Shown here: positions 36,270 through 47,019 of the stretch, in pieces
How positions within the stretch are numbered: position 1 is the stretch's first letter
Layout: each line of letters opens with the position of its first letter
Assembly: GCA_963775635.1 (NCBI GenBank)
Contig: CAVZJO010000012.1
Coordinates: 1 to 64,000, forward strand
Direction of reading: 5' to 3'
From: JALORV01 sp963775635
GTDB taxonomy: Bacteria > Pseudomonadota > Gammaproteobacteria > Burkholderiales > Burkholderiaceae_F
Length of the DNA: 64,000 nt
Translations under genes and position numbers: made by a program
Notes under the pieces: model-generated
The model's database searches: none
What the model was told of the DNA's origin: nothing
Seen by the model: only the letters and a program-made list of their open reading frames with translations

Positions 36270-37424
36270 ATGGGACCGCTGCAAGGTATTCGGGTCGTCG
36301 AATTTGGTGGTATCGGGCCCGCTCCGTTCGCATCGATGGTGCTCGCCGATCTCGGCGCGGATGTTGTGGTCATTGAGCGCAAATCCCCTAACCAGAACAC
36401 GCGCGACGTTTCCTTCTTCAATCTGGGCCGTTATGCGCTGCTCGATCGCGGCAAGCGTTCCATTGCGCTGGATCTGAAGCAGCCGGCCGGAGCGGCAGCT
36501 GCGTTGCGGCTGATCGATCGCGCCGACGCGTTGATCGAGGGCTTTCGGCCGGGCGTCATGGAGCGCAACGGACTCGGCCCCGACATTTGTCTCGCCCGTA
36601 ACCCGGGCCTTGTCTATGGCCGAATGACAGGTTGGGGGCAGAGCGGGCCGCTGAGCCAGGCGGCTGGTCATGACCTCAATTACCTCGCGCTTTCGGGCGC
36701 TCTTTCACTGGGTGCACGGCCGGGCGGACAACCCTGGGCACCGCCGGTGCTGCTGGGTGACATGGGCGGCGGCGGTCTGCTGCTGGCGCTCGGCATCGTC
36801 AGCGGCATCGTGGAGGCGCGGACCTCGGGCAAGGGGCAAGTGGTCGATGCCGCAATCACGGACGGATCCGCACTGCTCAGCACGCTCTTTCACTCGCTAA
36901 AGGCCGCGCGCGTCTGGCAGGGCCCCGGTCATCTGCACGCGCTCGATTCGTCGGCGCCGTTTTACGACACGTTTCGCTGCGCCGACGGCAACTGGATTTC
37001 GTTGGGCGCTCTCGAGCCGCAGTTCTACGCGCTGCTGCTGCAGAAATGCGGATTGACCGAGGTTGTGCCCGGAGAGCAATGGGACGTGGCGCAATGGCCC
37101 GCCATCAAGGCCCGCGTCGCCGCGCTCATCGCGATGCATCCGCGTGACGAATGGTGTCGCCTGCTCGAAGGAAGCGACGTCTGTTTTGCACCGGTGCTCA
37201 ATCTGGACGAAGCGCCTCAGCATGCGCACAACCGTGCACGCGGCACATTCATCGAGGTCGATGGTGTCACCCAGCCCGCGCCCGCCCCCCGGTTCAGCCG
37301 CACGCCGGCTGAGGTCAAAGGTCCACCACCCGCGGCGGGCTGCCCGGATGACAACGTTCTTGCCGACTGGGGATTCGCAGCCGATGACGTGCTCGCACTG
37401 CGTAGCGCTGGCGTATTGAAGTGA
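36270..37424 (+). CDS. CaiB/BaiF family CoA-transferase (alpha-methylacyl-CoA racemase-like)
   Basis: The 384-residue protein has the family III CoA-transferase pattern: VVEFGGIGPAPFASMVLADL, GADVVVIER, GKRSIALDLKQPAG, and GFRPGVMERNGLGPD. AGHDLNYLALSGALS carries the His-Asp pair used by alpha-methylacyl-CoA racemases, so epimerisation of 2-methylacyl-CoA is the best guess. That fits catabolism of branched lipids or sterol side chains. ATG 36270 follows GGGAGATTCAGGAG. The gene stands alone beside the two-component cluster. Confidence 0.8.
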   Translation: MGPLQGIRVVEFGGIGPAPFASMVLADLGADVVVIERKSPNQNTRDVSFFNLGRYALLDRGKRSIALDLKQPAGAAAALRLIDRADALIEGFRPGVMERNGLGPDICLARNPGLVYGRMTGWGQSGPLSQAAGHDLNYLALSGALSLGARPGGQPWAPPVLLGDMGGGGLLLALGIVSGIVEARTSGKGQVVDAAITDGSALLSTLFHSLKAARVWQGPGHLHALDSSAPFYDTFRCADGNWISLGALEPQFYALLLQKCGLTEVVPGEQWDVAQWPAIKARVAALIAMHPRDEWCRLLEGSDVCFAPVLNLDEAPQHAHNRARGTFIEVDGVTQPAPAPRFSRTPAEVKGPPPAAGCPDDNVLADWGFAADDVLALRSAGVLK

Positions 37425-37512
37425 GTGTGTTTGCTCCCCGTACCCATGCGCCGTGAATTTGCGATCGAGATTCACCGTCCCTTGCGCGATGTATTCGCGG
37501 TGGTCGGCCTGT

Positions 37513-39311
37513 CTACGCCATGGCGCTCGATTGCTGAGCAGTCGGCCCGGTTTGCGCTTCGGGTAGGGTGATTCGGAACGTGGCGCCGCCTGACGGATGG
37601 TTTTCGCTGCGAATATTTCCACCGTGCGCCTCGGCGATCGTGCGCGCGATCGACAGCCCGAGCCCAAGGCCTTTTGGCTTGGTGGTGAAGAAGGAATCAA
37701 ACAGGCGTCCGCGTGCGTGGTCCGCGATGCCGTGGCCGGCGTCACTTACGGCAATTTCGATCTTCCGGTCGTCGAAGCGCAGTACCCGCAGGATCACCTT
37801 GCGCTCCGCCACCGGCGTTTCCGCCATCGCGTCCATCGCGTTGATGACGAGGTTGATCAGGAGTTGCTGCAGCTGAATTCGGTCGCCGTTGACCAAGCAA
37901 GGCGAAGGGGCCAGTTGCGCTTCGATCGTAACGTCGCGGTGCGCAGCCTCCGTGTCAACTAGACGGACGGTGTCAGAAACAAGCTCGTTGAGATCGATCA
38001 CCTGTTTCTGCATATCGTGCTTTTGCAGAAACGATCGAATACGACGCAAGATTTCACTGGCGCGAAGGTTGTCCCGGCGGATGTCGACCAGAATCTCGCG
38101 CAACTGGTCGGGAGAACGAACGCCCGCGCCGAGCATCATCTCCCCCGCCTCGGCATTGCTGAGGATCGCACTCAGCGGCTGGTTGATTTCATGAGAAATC
38201 GCCGCGGTCATTTCGCCGACGGTGGCCAACCGAAGCGAATGCGCGAGTTCGACGCGCTGTTGTCGCGCGGCGTCAGCTCGGCCTGCCTGCGCCGCTTGCG
38301 CTGAATGATCAACGTCGCTATCAACAGCGCCTGGACGGCGATCGCTGCCAGCGCTCCGATGACGTACCAGGGATGGTCGCGCCACACCGAAGAGTCGCGA
38401 AACAGGACTTCGCAGTCGGCCGGCAGCAGGCTTTCGTCGATGCGAAAGCGACTCATCGCTCGCTCATCGACGATGCATTTCGCCGGCATCGGCGTTTCAA
38501 CCGGGATCGTTTCCGCTCGTTCCCCGCTCAGGACCCGCAAGGCGAGCCGTGCCGCCGCCTTGCCCTGCCCCGCAAAATCCGCGACCACGCCGCCGACGAT
38601 TCCAACCCCCGTGTAGGTATCGAAGAAGCCGTAGACCGGCGCCACGGACGCCGCGGCGACCTGGGCTGCGAGCTGCGGATTGGTCCTCGAATTGCCGTCG
38701 GCATCGCGCATCACCGAGATGTAAAGCACGATCGAGTCCGGCGGCAGCGTGCTGACCGTCTCGAGAATCTTCGTCACCGGAAGGTGGTCGAGCCAGGTCA
38801 CCGAATGAGAAGGCTCCAGTGGCGCCAACAGAGGCTCGATCCGCCGTTTCCAGTTGATGTCGTAGGCCGAAGTGCCGCCAACGACAAACAGCTTGCGCGC
38901 GCGCGGGTGTAGTCGCAGCGCCAGATCGATGGTGTAGGCGGGATCCATGTCGAGCAGAACCCCGGTGGAATTCGGCAGCCCGCCTCTCGCCCGCCATGTC
39001 TCCGGCAGCTCGTTGTAAAAAACGACGGGCACGTTGGGCCATAGCTCCTGGCCATGGCGGCGGACGAACTCCATCGACGCCCGGGAACGTGCCATCACGA
39101 GATCGACCTTGGCCCGCTCATATTTCTTGCGCAGCAGGGCGTACAGCAGGTCGTCGATCGTTCCGGGGTGGCGAAATGAATCGAGGGTTTCGCCAAAGAA
39201 CTCGACCGATCGAGGTGCTTCCTTGGTCAGCGTCTCGCGCAGCGCCTGATCCATGATCGCTGAAGCCGGCAGCAAGAAGTCGGCGTTGTTCAGCACGACG
39301 ACACGCCACAT
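37513..39311 (-). CDS. Sensor histidine kinase with periplasmic binding-protein-like sensor, frameshifted
   Basis: The first ~330 residues resemble ABC-type substrate-binding sensors (VVVLNNADFLLPAS, VVFYNELPETW, KLFVVGGTSAYD, PVYGFFDTYTGVGIVGGVVA). One transmembrane segment follows (WYVIGALAAIAVQALLIATL). After a frame break near 38280 come HisKA with ISHEINQPLSAILSN, an N box LLINLVINAMDAM, DAGHGIAD and GLGLGLSIARTI. All kinase residues are present. The signal peptide is not in this frame; a hydrophobic leader lies in another frame just upstream (~39400-39330), suggesting a second indel. The FixJ-type regulator is divergent, so this is its probable partner. Confidence 0.8.
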
Positions 39312-39576
39312 TTTTTCTTCCGGTGGGCGCGGCGTTTGTGCTGATGCCTGCAGTCAACAAGCATCATGCTGGCAACGACAAGAACAGCGAGCGCACCGAA
39401 CCGAAACCCTACGATGGTTTTCGGAGTCAGACGCGGCAAATGCACTCTGTCCTCAGCGCAAGGTCGGCACTCGGCAGGAGGATACCCGTGGGGGGTCCGC
39501 TGCCATTTCCATGCTGTTGGCGCAGCCTTTCGATGCTCGGAGTCGGTGGCAGCCGTACGATGGTGATCCAGTGACG

Positions 39577-40261
39577 ATGCCGGAAATTTCAGCGCAAACC
39601 GTTTTCGTCGTCGACGACGATCCGAGCGTCGTGAAGGCGCTCGCGCGGCTGCTACGCCAGGCGGGTTGGAATGTAGAGACCTACGAATCCGCCGAATCGT
39701 TCCTGGCTCGACCGGATCCGCGACGTCCCGGCTGTTTGGTGCTGGACGTCAGCTTGCCGGGCCTCGATGGCCTTGAACTGCAGCGGCGCCAGTCCGAATC
39801 GGGACAAGCGCTGCCCATCGTCTTCCTGACCGGCCGTGGTGACATTCCGATGTCGGTGCGAGCCATCAAGGCCGGCGCCGTGGATTTTCTGACCAAGCCG
39901 GTGCGAATCGGAGCCGCTGTTTCGTGCAGTGCGCGCGGCGTTGGAACAAGATGCGGCGGCTCGCGTTGCGCAGTCAGTAACCTCCGAGCTTCACCACCGC
40001 TTCGAAACATTGACGCCGCGCGAGCGCGAGGTGTTGGCCGCGATTGCGGCGGGCCGGCTCAACAAGCAGATTGCCGGCGACCTCGGCATCGTCGAACAAA
40101 CCGTCAAGTTTCACCGCGCCCGCATCATGGAGCGAATGCAGGCCAAGACCGTTGCAGAACTGATGCACCTCGCGGCGCAGTTGGGAATTGGCCGCGACAC
40201 ACCCGTAAGACGCAACTCGGACTTCTCGCCCGGGACCGGACGCAAAGCTCCGCAACCGTAG
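39577..40261 (+). CDS. FixJ/LuxR-type response regulator, frameshifted
   Basis: The receiver domain starts VFVVDDDPSVVKALARLLRQ and has the phosphoacceptor in CLVLDVSLPG and the Lys in FLTKPV. At ~39918 one extra G shifts the frame; removing it reads VRIEPLFRAVRAALEQDAAA straight into the LuxR-type helix-turn-helix (LTPREREVLAAIAAGRLNKQ, IAGDLGIVEQTVKFHRARIM). The single-base fix restoring a perfect family alignment is a strong sign of a sequence error. It probably activates the sulfatase and oxidation genes downstream. Confidence 0.85.
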
Positions 40262-40346
40262 TCATCGCATCGCGGTCGGCGCTCCGGCCCTGCTATCCCA
40301 AAGGTTAGTTCCGCCGCGCGCGCCGCGGAGGTAGCTTCCCGCGGTC

Positions 40347-40733
40347 ATGAGCGCCCATCCTTGCATCGCGGTGGTCGACGACGAGGCGTCCGTTCGCACC
40401 GCGTTGGGGCGTCTGCTGCGTCTGGCTCACTATGACGTCAAGGCCTTTGCTTCCGGGGAGGAGTTCATTGACTCGCTCGCGACGCACCGTCCGGCCTGCG
40501 CGCTTCTCGATATCCATATGCCGGCGATGACCGGCTTCGACGTGCAGGCGCGCCTGCGCGCGATGCGCATTGATGTTCCCGTGGTCTTCATCACCGCGAG
40601 TGACGACCTCTCGCTGAGCGAGAAGGTGGTCGCCGAAGGCGGCATCCGCCTGCTCCGCAAGCCTTTTTCAAACGCGGAGTTGCTCGAGGCGATCGAGCTG
40701 GCGCTGCGGGGCAGGCCCGTTTCAGAGTTATGA
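40347..40733 (+). CDS. Stand-alone receiver-domain response regulator
   Basis: The 128-residue protein is a single receiver domain: IAVVDDEASVRTALGRLLRL, phosphoacceptor in ALLDIHMPAMTGF, signalling Thr in VVFITASDD and Lys in LLRKPFSNAELL. There is no output domain, so it likely acts by protein contact, for example as a phosphate sink for the neighbouring kinase. It follows the FixJ-type gene by 85 bp in the same direction. Confidence 0.85.
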   Translation: MSAHPCIAVVDDEASVRTALGRLLRLAHYDVKAFASGEEFIDSLATHRPACALLDIHMPAMTGFDVQARLRAMRIDVPVVFITASDDLSLSEKVVAEGGIRLLRKPFSNAELLEAIELALRGRPVSEL

Positions 40734-40756
40734 AACCGTGGACAATAGCGGCCGAG

Positions 40757-40784
40757 ACTGAACCAAGGTCTAGTTTCGCGGATT
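40757..40784 (+). promoter_or_regulatory. AACCAAGG element 1, upstream of sulfatase 1
   Basis: ACTGAACCAAGGTCTAGTTT, followed by CGCGGATT, lies ~50 bp before the sulfatase start. It recurs with three differences at 49605-49632. It may be the binding site of the FixJ-type regulator encoded next door, or part of a promoter; that is inference. Confidence 0.5.
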
Positions 40785-40833
40785 CACAGTGGCTAGTAGA
40801 ACTCGACAGCGCTTTTCACGAAGGGAGCAGGGA

Positions 40834-42575
40834 ATGAGTGTCCGAAGTCTGTTGTATGCGTCACTCGTCGCGGTCGGCCTTATCGCCGCGACACCGGTCA
40901 TCGCGCAGGCGCCGGCCAAGAAACCCAACATCCTTTTCATCATGGGCGATGACATCGGCTGGATGCAGCCGAGCATCTATCACCGCGGTCTGATGGTCGG
41001 GGAAACGCCCAACATCGACCGCATCGGCAACGAAGGCGCGATGTTCATGACCTACTACGCCGAGCAGAGCTGCACGGCCGGGCGCAACGCCTTCTTCACC
41101 GGCATGAACCCGCTGCGCACGGGCATGATCCCGCCGCAACTGCCCGGCAGCCCGTCCTACCTGCGGCCCGGCACGCCGACGCTCGCCAAGTTCCTGCTCG
41201 ACCTCGGCTACAACACCGGCGAGTTCGGCAAGAACCATCTGGGCGACCACACCGACGCGCTGCCGACGGCGCACGGCTTCCAGGAGTTCTGGGGCTACCT
41301 GTACCACCTGGATGCGATGCAGGGCGTGAGCTTCCCCGACATCAACAAGACCCCGACCGAGCAGGCCGTCGCCCCGCCGTGCAAGAACACGCCGGTGCCC
41401 GGACTTCCCGAGTCGCCGGGCGCGGTGGATCCGAAGACCGACGTTGTGCATGACGCCGCCGCGGCCGGTCCTCTGGTGCAAGTCTTCCGACGGCACGCCG
41501 AAGAACCAGACCTGCAGGATCAGGGCCCGCTGACGCTGAGCGCTCGAAAGGGTGGACGAGGAAATCTCGGCCAAGGTCATCGACTTCCTCGATCGCAACA
41601 ACCCGAAGAAGACCAACAAGCCGTTCTTCGTCTGGTACAACCCGGCGCGCATGCACATCACCACCATGCTGTAGGACAAGTACATGGCGATGGTCGGTAG
41701 CCCGGCGGCAAGGACTGGGGCTCCAACGAAGCCGGCATGAAGCAGATGGACGACAACATCGGCTACGTGCTGAAGAAGCTCGAGGAGATGGGCGAGCTCG
41801 ACAACACGATCGTCGTCTTCACCACCGATAACGGTGCCGAGACCATCACCTTCCCCGACGGCGGCACCACGCCTTTCAAAGGCGGCGAAGCTGACCACCT
41901 GGGAAGGCGGCATGCGCGCGCCGATGCGTTGATCCGCTGGCCGGGCGTCAAATCAAGCCGGGCACAGTCCTGAACGAGATCTTCGCATCGCTCGACTGGA
42001 TGCCGACGTTCGTCGAAATCGCCGGCGGTCCCAAGGGCAAGGCGCTGAAGAAGCAGATCAGGCCGGCAAGTACAAGGGCATCGTCAAGACCAAGCTCAGG
42101 GCGTCAACCAGCTCGACTATCTGACGGGCAAGTCGGAGAAGTCGGCGCGCGATACCTTCTTCTACTATTCGGAGGCGCTGTTCCGTCGGCAGTGCGCTAC
42201 AAGAACTGGAAGATCTACTTCGCGATGGCATCCGAGGCCGCGACCGGGCTTCCTGCGGGGTCCACACCTTCCACTGGCCTTTGGTCGTCAACATCAAGCG
42301 CGATCCGTTCGAGATGTCGGTCGGTTTCCAACAGTACAAGTCGCTCTCAGGCCAGGGCGGCGCACTTGCCGGACCCCAGACCGCTTATATCTACGACTGG
42401 AACATCTGCCCATCGGCCAGGCGCTGTGGCTGCAGGGAACTCGAGTCCTACGGGACATTCCCGCCGCATGCAGACGCCGGCGAGCTACAGCCTGGCCCAG
42501 GTCCTCCAGCAGGTAAAGGAGCAGCTGGCGAGAACTGGAAGCCGAGACGAGGACGTAGCGAGTCAGAGAGTCTGA
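40834..42575 (+). pseudogene. Sulfatase 1 (type I, CTAGR), multiply frameshifted
   Basis: The start has a signal peptide (MSVRSLLYASLVAVGLIAAT) and the sulfatase core: KKPNILFIMGDDIGWMQPSI with metal-binding Asp residues, TPNIDRIGNEGA, the active-site motif SCTAGRNAFFTG and GEFGKNHLGDH. After ~41455 the protein continues only by changing frame at least six times (KVIDFLDRNN, DKYMAMVG after a TAG, DDNIGYVLKKLEEMG, VVFTTDNGAE, RWPG, MPTFVEIAGG, LDYLTGKSEKSARD, FQQYKSLS). Most segments are well conserved, so this is either low-quality sequence or a decaying gene. First of three paralogous sulfatases. Confidence 0.75.
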
Positions 42576-42597
42576 AGACGGTAACTGACACTGATAA

Positions 42598-42632
42598 GGG
42601 GCAGCCCGAAAGGGCTGCCCCTCTTACTTCTT
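42598..42632 (+). terminator. Rho-independent terminator
   Basis: GGGGCAGCCC (42598-42607) pairs perfectly with GGGCTGCCCC (42612-42621) around a GAAA loop and is followed by TCTTACTTCTT. It ends the sulfatase 1 transcript before the HAD phosphatase gene. Confidence 0.85.
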
Positions 42633-42657
42633 AGAACTATTTCGCGAGTGGGAGACG

Positions 42658-43685
42658 ATGATGAACGTCTGGTCGTTTGGGTGTCGGCGCGAAGATCCTG
42701 GCTTTCGCTGCCTCGCTGTTATTTGTCGCGCAGGTTGCTGCGCAGACCGATCCTCTGCCTTCCTGGAACGACGGTCCGGCCAAGAAGGCGATCGTCGAGT
42801 TCGTGCAGACGACCACGACGAAGGGCAGCCCGAAGTTCGTGCCGCCGGCCGAGCGCGTCGCGACGTTCGACCAGGACGGCACGCTGTGGGTCGAGCAGCC
42901 GATGTATTCGCAGGTGATGTACTGCCTCGACCGCGTACCGGCGGTCGTCAAGGCGAAGCCCGAACTCGCGAAGGTCGAGCCGTTCAAGACCGTGATGTCG
43001 GGCAATCGCGAGGCGATCGCGAAGCTGCCGGAAGCAGGATCTGTTCAAGATCCTCGCCGCCACGCTGACCGGCATGTCGGTCGAGACGTTCAACGCCGAA
43101 GCGAAGAAGTGGCTCGAGACGGCCAGGGATCCGCGCTGGAAGCGGCCCTACACCGAGCTCACTTATCTGCCGATGCAGGAAGTCCTGAAGTACCTGCGCG
43201 CCAACGGCTACAAGACCTACATCGTGACCGGCGGCGGACAGGACTTCGTGCGCGTGTATTCGGAGGCCACCTACGGCATTCCGCCCGAGCAGGTGGTCGG
43301 CAGCGCAGGCGGGACCAAGTACGGCTATGACAAGGACGGCAAGCCGTTCCTGACCAAGGAGCCGAAGCTGCTGCTCAACGACAACAATGCCGGCAAGCCC
43401 GAGGGCATTCATCTGATGATCGGGCGCCGGCCCGTCGCGGCATTCGGCAATTCGACCGGCGACCGGCAGATGCTCGAGTACACCGGAGCGGGCGACGGCG
43501 CGCGGCTGATGATGCTGGTGCTGCACGACGACGCGACACGCGAGTACGCCTACGGTCCGGCGCTAGGGCTGCGCGACACCAAGGTCGGCACCTTTACCCA
43601 GGCGCTGTACGACGAAGCGAAGAAGAAGGGCTGGACCGTCATCAGCATGAAGAACGACTGGAAGAGGATTTTCGCGTTCGAGTAG
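42658..43685 (+). CDS. Secreted HAD-superfamily phosphatase, frameshifted
   Basis: From ATG 42658 with one extra G removed near 42680 the N-terminus reads MMNVWSFGVGAKILAFAASL, a signal peptide ending VAAQ. The HAD nucleophile motif is VATFDQDGTLWVEQ; the later motifs are YIVTGGGQDFVR and AAFGNSTGDRQML. A second extra G near 43030 splits the gene; removing it reads LPEQDLFKILAATLTGMSVE. ATG follows GGGAGACG. Exported phosphatases of this kind act on small phosphomonoesters; the substrate is unknown. It lies between sulfatases 1 and 2. Confidence 0.75.
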
Positions 43686-43723
43686 TCCGGACAATAAATC
43701 GACGTTAGGTCGCAGAAGGGTCC

Positions 43724-45269
43724 ATGAAGGGCATGTTCACGAGGGTCCTCTCGCTGCTGGGCATCTTGCTTCTGTCGGGACTCTCCCAGGCCCAGGCGCA
43801 ACAGAAGCCCAACATTCTGATCATCTGGGGCGACGACATCGGCTACTGGAACGTCAGCGCCTACAACCAGGGGATGATGGGCTACAAGACGCCCAACATC
43901 GATCGCATCGCGAAGGAAGGCGCGCTGTTCACCGACTGGTACGGCCAGCAGAGCTGTACCGCCGGACGCGCCGCGTTCATCACCGGCCAGACGCCGTTTC
44001 GCACCGGCTTGCTGAAGGTCGGCCTGCCGGGCGCCAAGGAAGGCTTGCAGGCGCGCGACGTCACGCTTGCCGATCTGCTCAAGGCCCAGGGCTATATGAC
44101 GGGGCAGTTCGGCAAGAACCATCTGGGCGACCTCGACGCGCACCTGCCGACCGCGCACGGCTTCCAGGAGTTCATGGGTTCGCTGTATCACCTGAACGCC
44201 GAAGACGAGCCCGAGCACGAGGATTACTTCAAGCGACGACGATCTCCGCAAGAAGTACGGCACTCGCGGCGTGATCCACACCTGGGCCAATCCGGACGGC
44301 ACGCAGAAGATCGAGAGTACCGGCCCGCTCAACAAGAAGCGGATGGAAACGATCGACGACGAGGTCACCAAGGAGACGATCCGCTTCATGGCCGATGCGA
44401 AGAAGGCCGGCAAGCCATTTTTCCTCTGGTGGAACTCGACCCGCATGCACATCTGGACGCGTCTCAAGGAAGCGTCGCGGGGCAAGACAGGTTTCGGCAT
44501 CTACCCGGACGGCATGCTCGAGCACGATGCGCACGTCGGCCAGTTGCTCGACGCATTGAAGGAGATGGGCCTCGACCAGAACACCATCGTGATGTACTCG
44601 ACCGACAACGGCGCCGAGAAATTCACGTGGCCCGACGGCGGCACCTCACCGTTCCGTGGCGAGAAGAACACCAACTGGGAAGGCGGCTATCGCGTGCCGA
44701 CATTCATCCGGTGGCCCGGCGTCATCAAGCCCGGCACCGTGCTCAACGACATCTTCGCGCACGAGGACATGCTGCCGACGATCATGGCCGCCGCCGGCGT
44801 GCCCGACGTCAAGGAGCAGTTGAAGAAGGGCATGAAGGTCGGCAACAAGACCTTCAAGGTTCACCTCGACGGCTACAACATCACCGATGCGCTCGCCGGC
44901 AAGACGCCCAGTCCGCGCCACGAGTTCTTCTACTGGAACGACGACGGCAGTCTCGTCGGCCTGCGCTACGACCAGTGGAAGATCGTCTTCGCCGAGCAGA
45001 AGGCGCATGGCGCCGACGTCTGGCGCCAGCCGTTCACGACCCTGCGCGCGCCCAAGATCTTCAATCTGCGATCCGATCCGTTCGAGATCGGAGACCAGAG
45101 GCCATGGACTGGAACCGCTGGTGGGCCGAGCACATTTTCCTGCTGGTTCCGGCGCAGCAGTACGTCGGCGCAGTTCCTCGCCACGTTCAAGGACTTTCCG
45201 CCGAGCCAGAAGCCGGGCAGCTTTTCGATCGACAACGTGTTGGAGTCGCTGCAAACGCAACGCAACTGA
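43724..45269 (+). CDS. Sulfatase 2 (type I, CTAGR), frameshifted
   Basis: A signal peptide (MKGMFTRVLSLLGILLLSGL) precedes KPNILIIWGDDIGYWNVSAY, TPNIDRIAKEGALFTDWYG and the active-site motif SCTAGRAAFITGQ. Then come QFGKNHLGDLDAHLPTAHGF, RMHIWTRLKEASRG, MYSTDNGAEKFTWPDGGTSP and RVPTFIRWPGVIKPGTVLND. One extra C near 44233 breaks the frame, and small indels occur near 45105 and 45170. The fixed protein is ~510 residues. It should hydrolyse a sulfate ester in the periplasm after formylglycine activation. Metal-binding Asp, Asn and His residues are all present. Confidence 0.85.
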
Positions 45270-45338
45270 ATGTCCGATAGAGGAATCTACGCAGGCAAGG
45301 TTTTGGAAGCAGTGTTGACGTTTTGAAAGGAGTGAGCA

Positions 45339-46880
45339 ATGGCCAAGCAAGACAAACCCAATATCCTCGTCATCTGGGGCGACGATATCGGGATCTCGAA
45401 CCTCAGTTGCTATTCGCACGGGCTGATGGGCTACCAGACGCCCAATATCGACCGGATCGCGCGCGAAGGAATGATGTTCACCGATTCGTACGGCGAGCAG
45501 TCCTGCACCGCCGGCCGCTCGTCGTTCATCACCGGACAAAGCGTCCTGCGCACCGGGCTTTCCAAGGTGGGCATTCCGGCCGCCCCGATCGGGATGAACG
45601 AGAAGATCCTCACGATCGCAGCGGCGCTGAAGAACCAGGGCTATGCGACCGGGCAGTTCGGCAAGAACCACCTCGGCGACCTGAACCACATGCTGCCGAC
45701 CAACCACGGCTTCGACGAGTTCTTCGGCAACCTGTACCACCTGAACGCCGAGGAAGAGCCCGAGATGTACGACTACCCGCCGGAAAAGGACTTCCCGAAG
45801 TTCCGCGAGACCTTCGGTCCGCGCGGCGTGATCCATTCATGGGCGACGGACAAGGACGACCCCACCGACATGCCGCGCTGGGGCAAGGTCGGCAAGCAGA
45901 AGATCGAGGATACCGGTCCGCTGACCACGAAGCGGATGGAGACCTGCGACGACGACTTCGTCGCCGCGGCAACGGACTTCATCAAGCGCCAGCAGAAGGC
46001 GGGCAAGCCTTGGTTCGTGTGGCTCAACACGACGCACATGCACCTGTACACGCACACGAAGAAGGAGAGCCTCGGTCAGGCCGGGCGCTGGCAGTCGCCG
46101 TACCACGACACGATGATCGATCACGACAAGAACGTCGGCCAGATGCTCAACCTCCTCGACGAGCTCGGCCTCGCCGAGGACACGTTCGTGATGTACTCGA
46201 CCGACAACGGCCCCCACCGCAACTCCTGGCCCGACGGCGCGATGACCCCGTTCCGCAGCGAGAAGAACACCAACTGGGAGGGCGCGTTCCGCATTCCGAT
46301 GCTGGTGCGCTGGCCGGGCAAGATCAAGGCCGACAGCGTGTCGAACGAGATCGTCCAGCTTCATGACTGGTTCCCGACCTTCCTCGCCATGGCCGGCGAG
46401 CCCGACATCCTGGAGAAGGCCAAGAAGGGCTACCAGGCGATCGGGCGCACCTACAAGAACCACATCGACGGCTACAACCTCCTCCCGTACCTGACCGGCA
46501 AGGAAGACAAGAGCCCGCGAAAGGGGTTCATGTACATCAGCGACGACGGCGACATCATCGGTCTCCGTTACGACAACTGGAAGGTCGTGTTCATGGAGCA
46601 GCGCTGCCACGGCACGCTGCAGGTGTGGGCCGAGCCGTTCACGCGGCTGCGGCTGCCGAAGTTCTTCAACCTCCGGACCGATCCGTACGAGTTCGCGGAT
46701 GTCACCTCGAACACCTACTACGAGTGGGTCATCCGCCACGCCTACGTCCTGTATGCCGCGCAGTTCATCGCGGGCCAGTTCGCTGCCACGTTCAAGGACT
46801 TCCCGCCGATCCAGAAGCCGAACAGCTTCACGATCGACGATGCGATCAAGGCGATGCATAGCGCCGCGGCAGGCGGCTGA
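45339..46880 (+). CDS. Sulfatase 3 (type I, CTAGR), intact, no signal peptide
   Basis: The 513-residue protein is uninterrupted. MAKQDKPNILVIWGDDIGIS gives the metal-binding start, SCTAGRSSFITGQ the formylglycine site (residues ~55-59), QFGKNHLGDLNHMLPTNHGF the second motif, MYSTDNGPHRNSWPDGAMTP the metal/sulfate-binding Asp-Asn, and RIPMLVRWPGKIKADSV the third. Unlike sulfatases 1 and 2 it has no signal peptide and may act in the cytoplasm. ATG follows AAAGGAGTGAGCA. C-terminal EWVIRHAYVLYAAQFIAGQF is conserved with sulfatase 2. Substrate unknown. Confidence 0.9.
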   Translation: MAKQDKPNILVIWGDDIGISNLSCYSHGLMGYQTPNIDRIAREGMMFTDSYGEQSCTAGRSSFITGQSVLRTGLSKVGIPAAPIGMNEKILTIAAALKNQGYATGQFGKNHLGDLNHMLPTNHGFDEFFGNLYHLNAEEEPEMYDYPPEKDFPKFRETFGPRGVIHSWATDKDDPTDMPRWGKVGKQKIEDTGPLTTKRMETCDDDFVAAATDFIKRQQKAGKPWFVWLNTTHMHLYTHTKKESLGQAGRWQSPYHDTMIDHDKNVGQMLNLLDELGLAEDTFVMYSTDNGPHRNSWPDGAMTPFRSEKNTNWEGAFRIPMLVRWPGKIKADSVSNEIVQLHDWFPTFLAMAGEPDILEKAKKGYQAIGRTYKNHIDGYNLLPYLTGKEDKSPRKGFMYISDDGDIIGLRYDNWKVVFMEQRCHGTLQVWAEPFTRLRLPKFFNLRTDPYEFADVTSNTYYEWVIRHAYVLYAAQFIAGQFAATFKDFPPIQKPNSFTIDDAIKAMHSAAAGG

Positions 46881-47019
46881 CGCAGTCGGCCCGGTGGCGA
46901 GGCATCTCGCCGCCCGGCTCGGTGCCGCGCCCGTCGCCGGTGGGCGGGCGCAGCGATCTGCGCATAGGAGAGGTTTGCTGAAGGCGGTCAACGACCGTCG
47001 GTTGCAACGGAGATCGTTC

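Noticed and set aside
45339..46880. Large antisense open frame (45837-47096) over sulfatase 3
   Set aside because: The sense strand encodes an intact conserved sulfatase; the antisense frame has no recognisable features.
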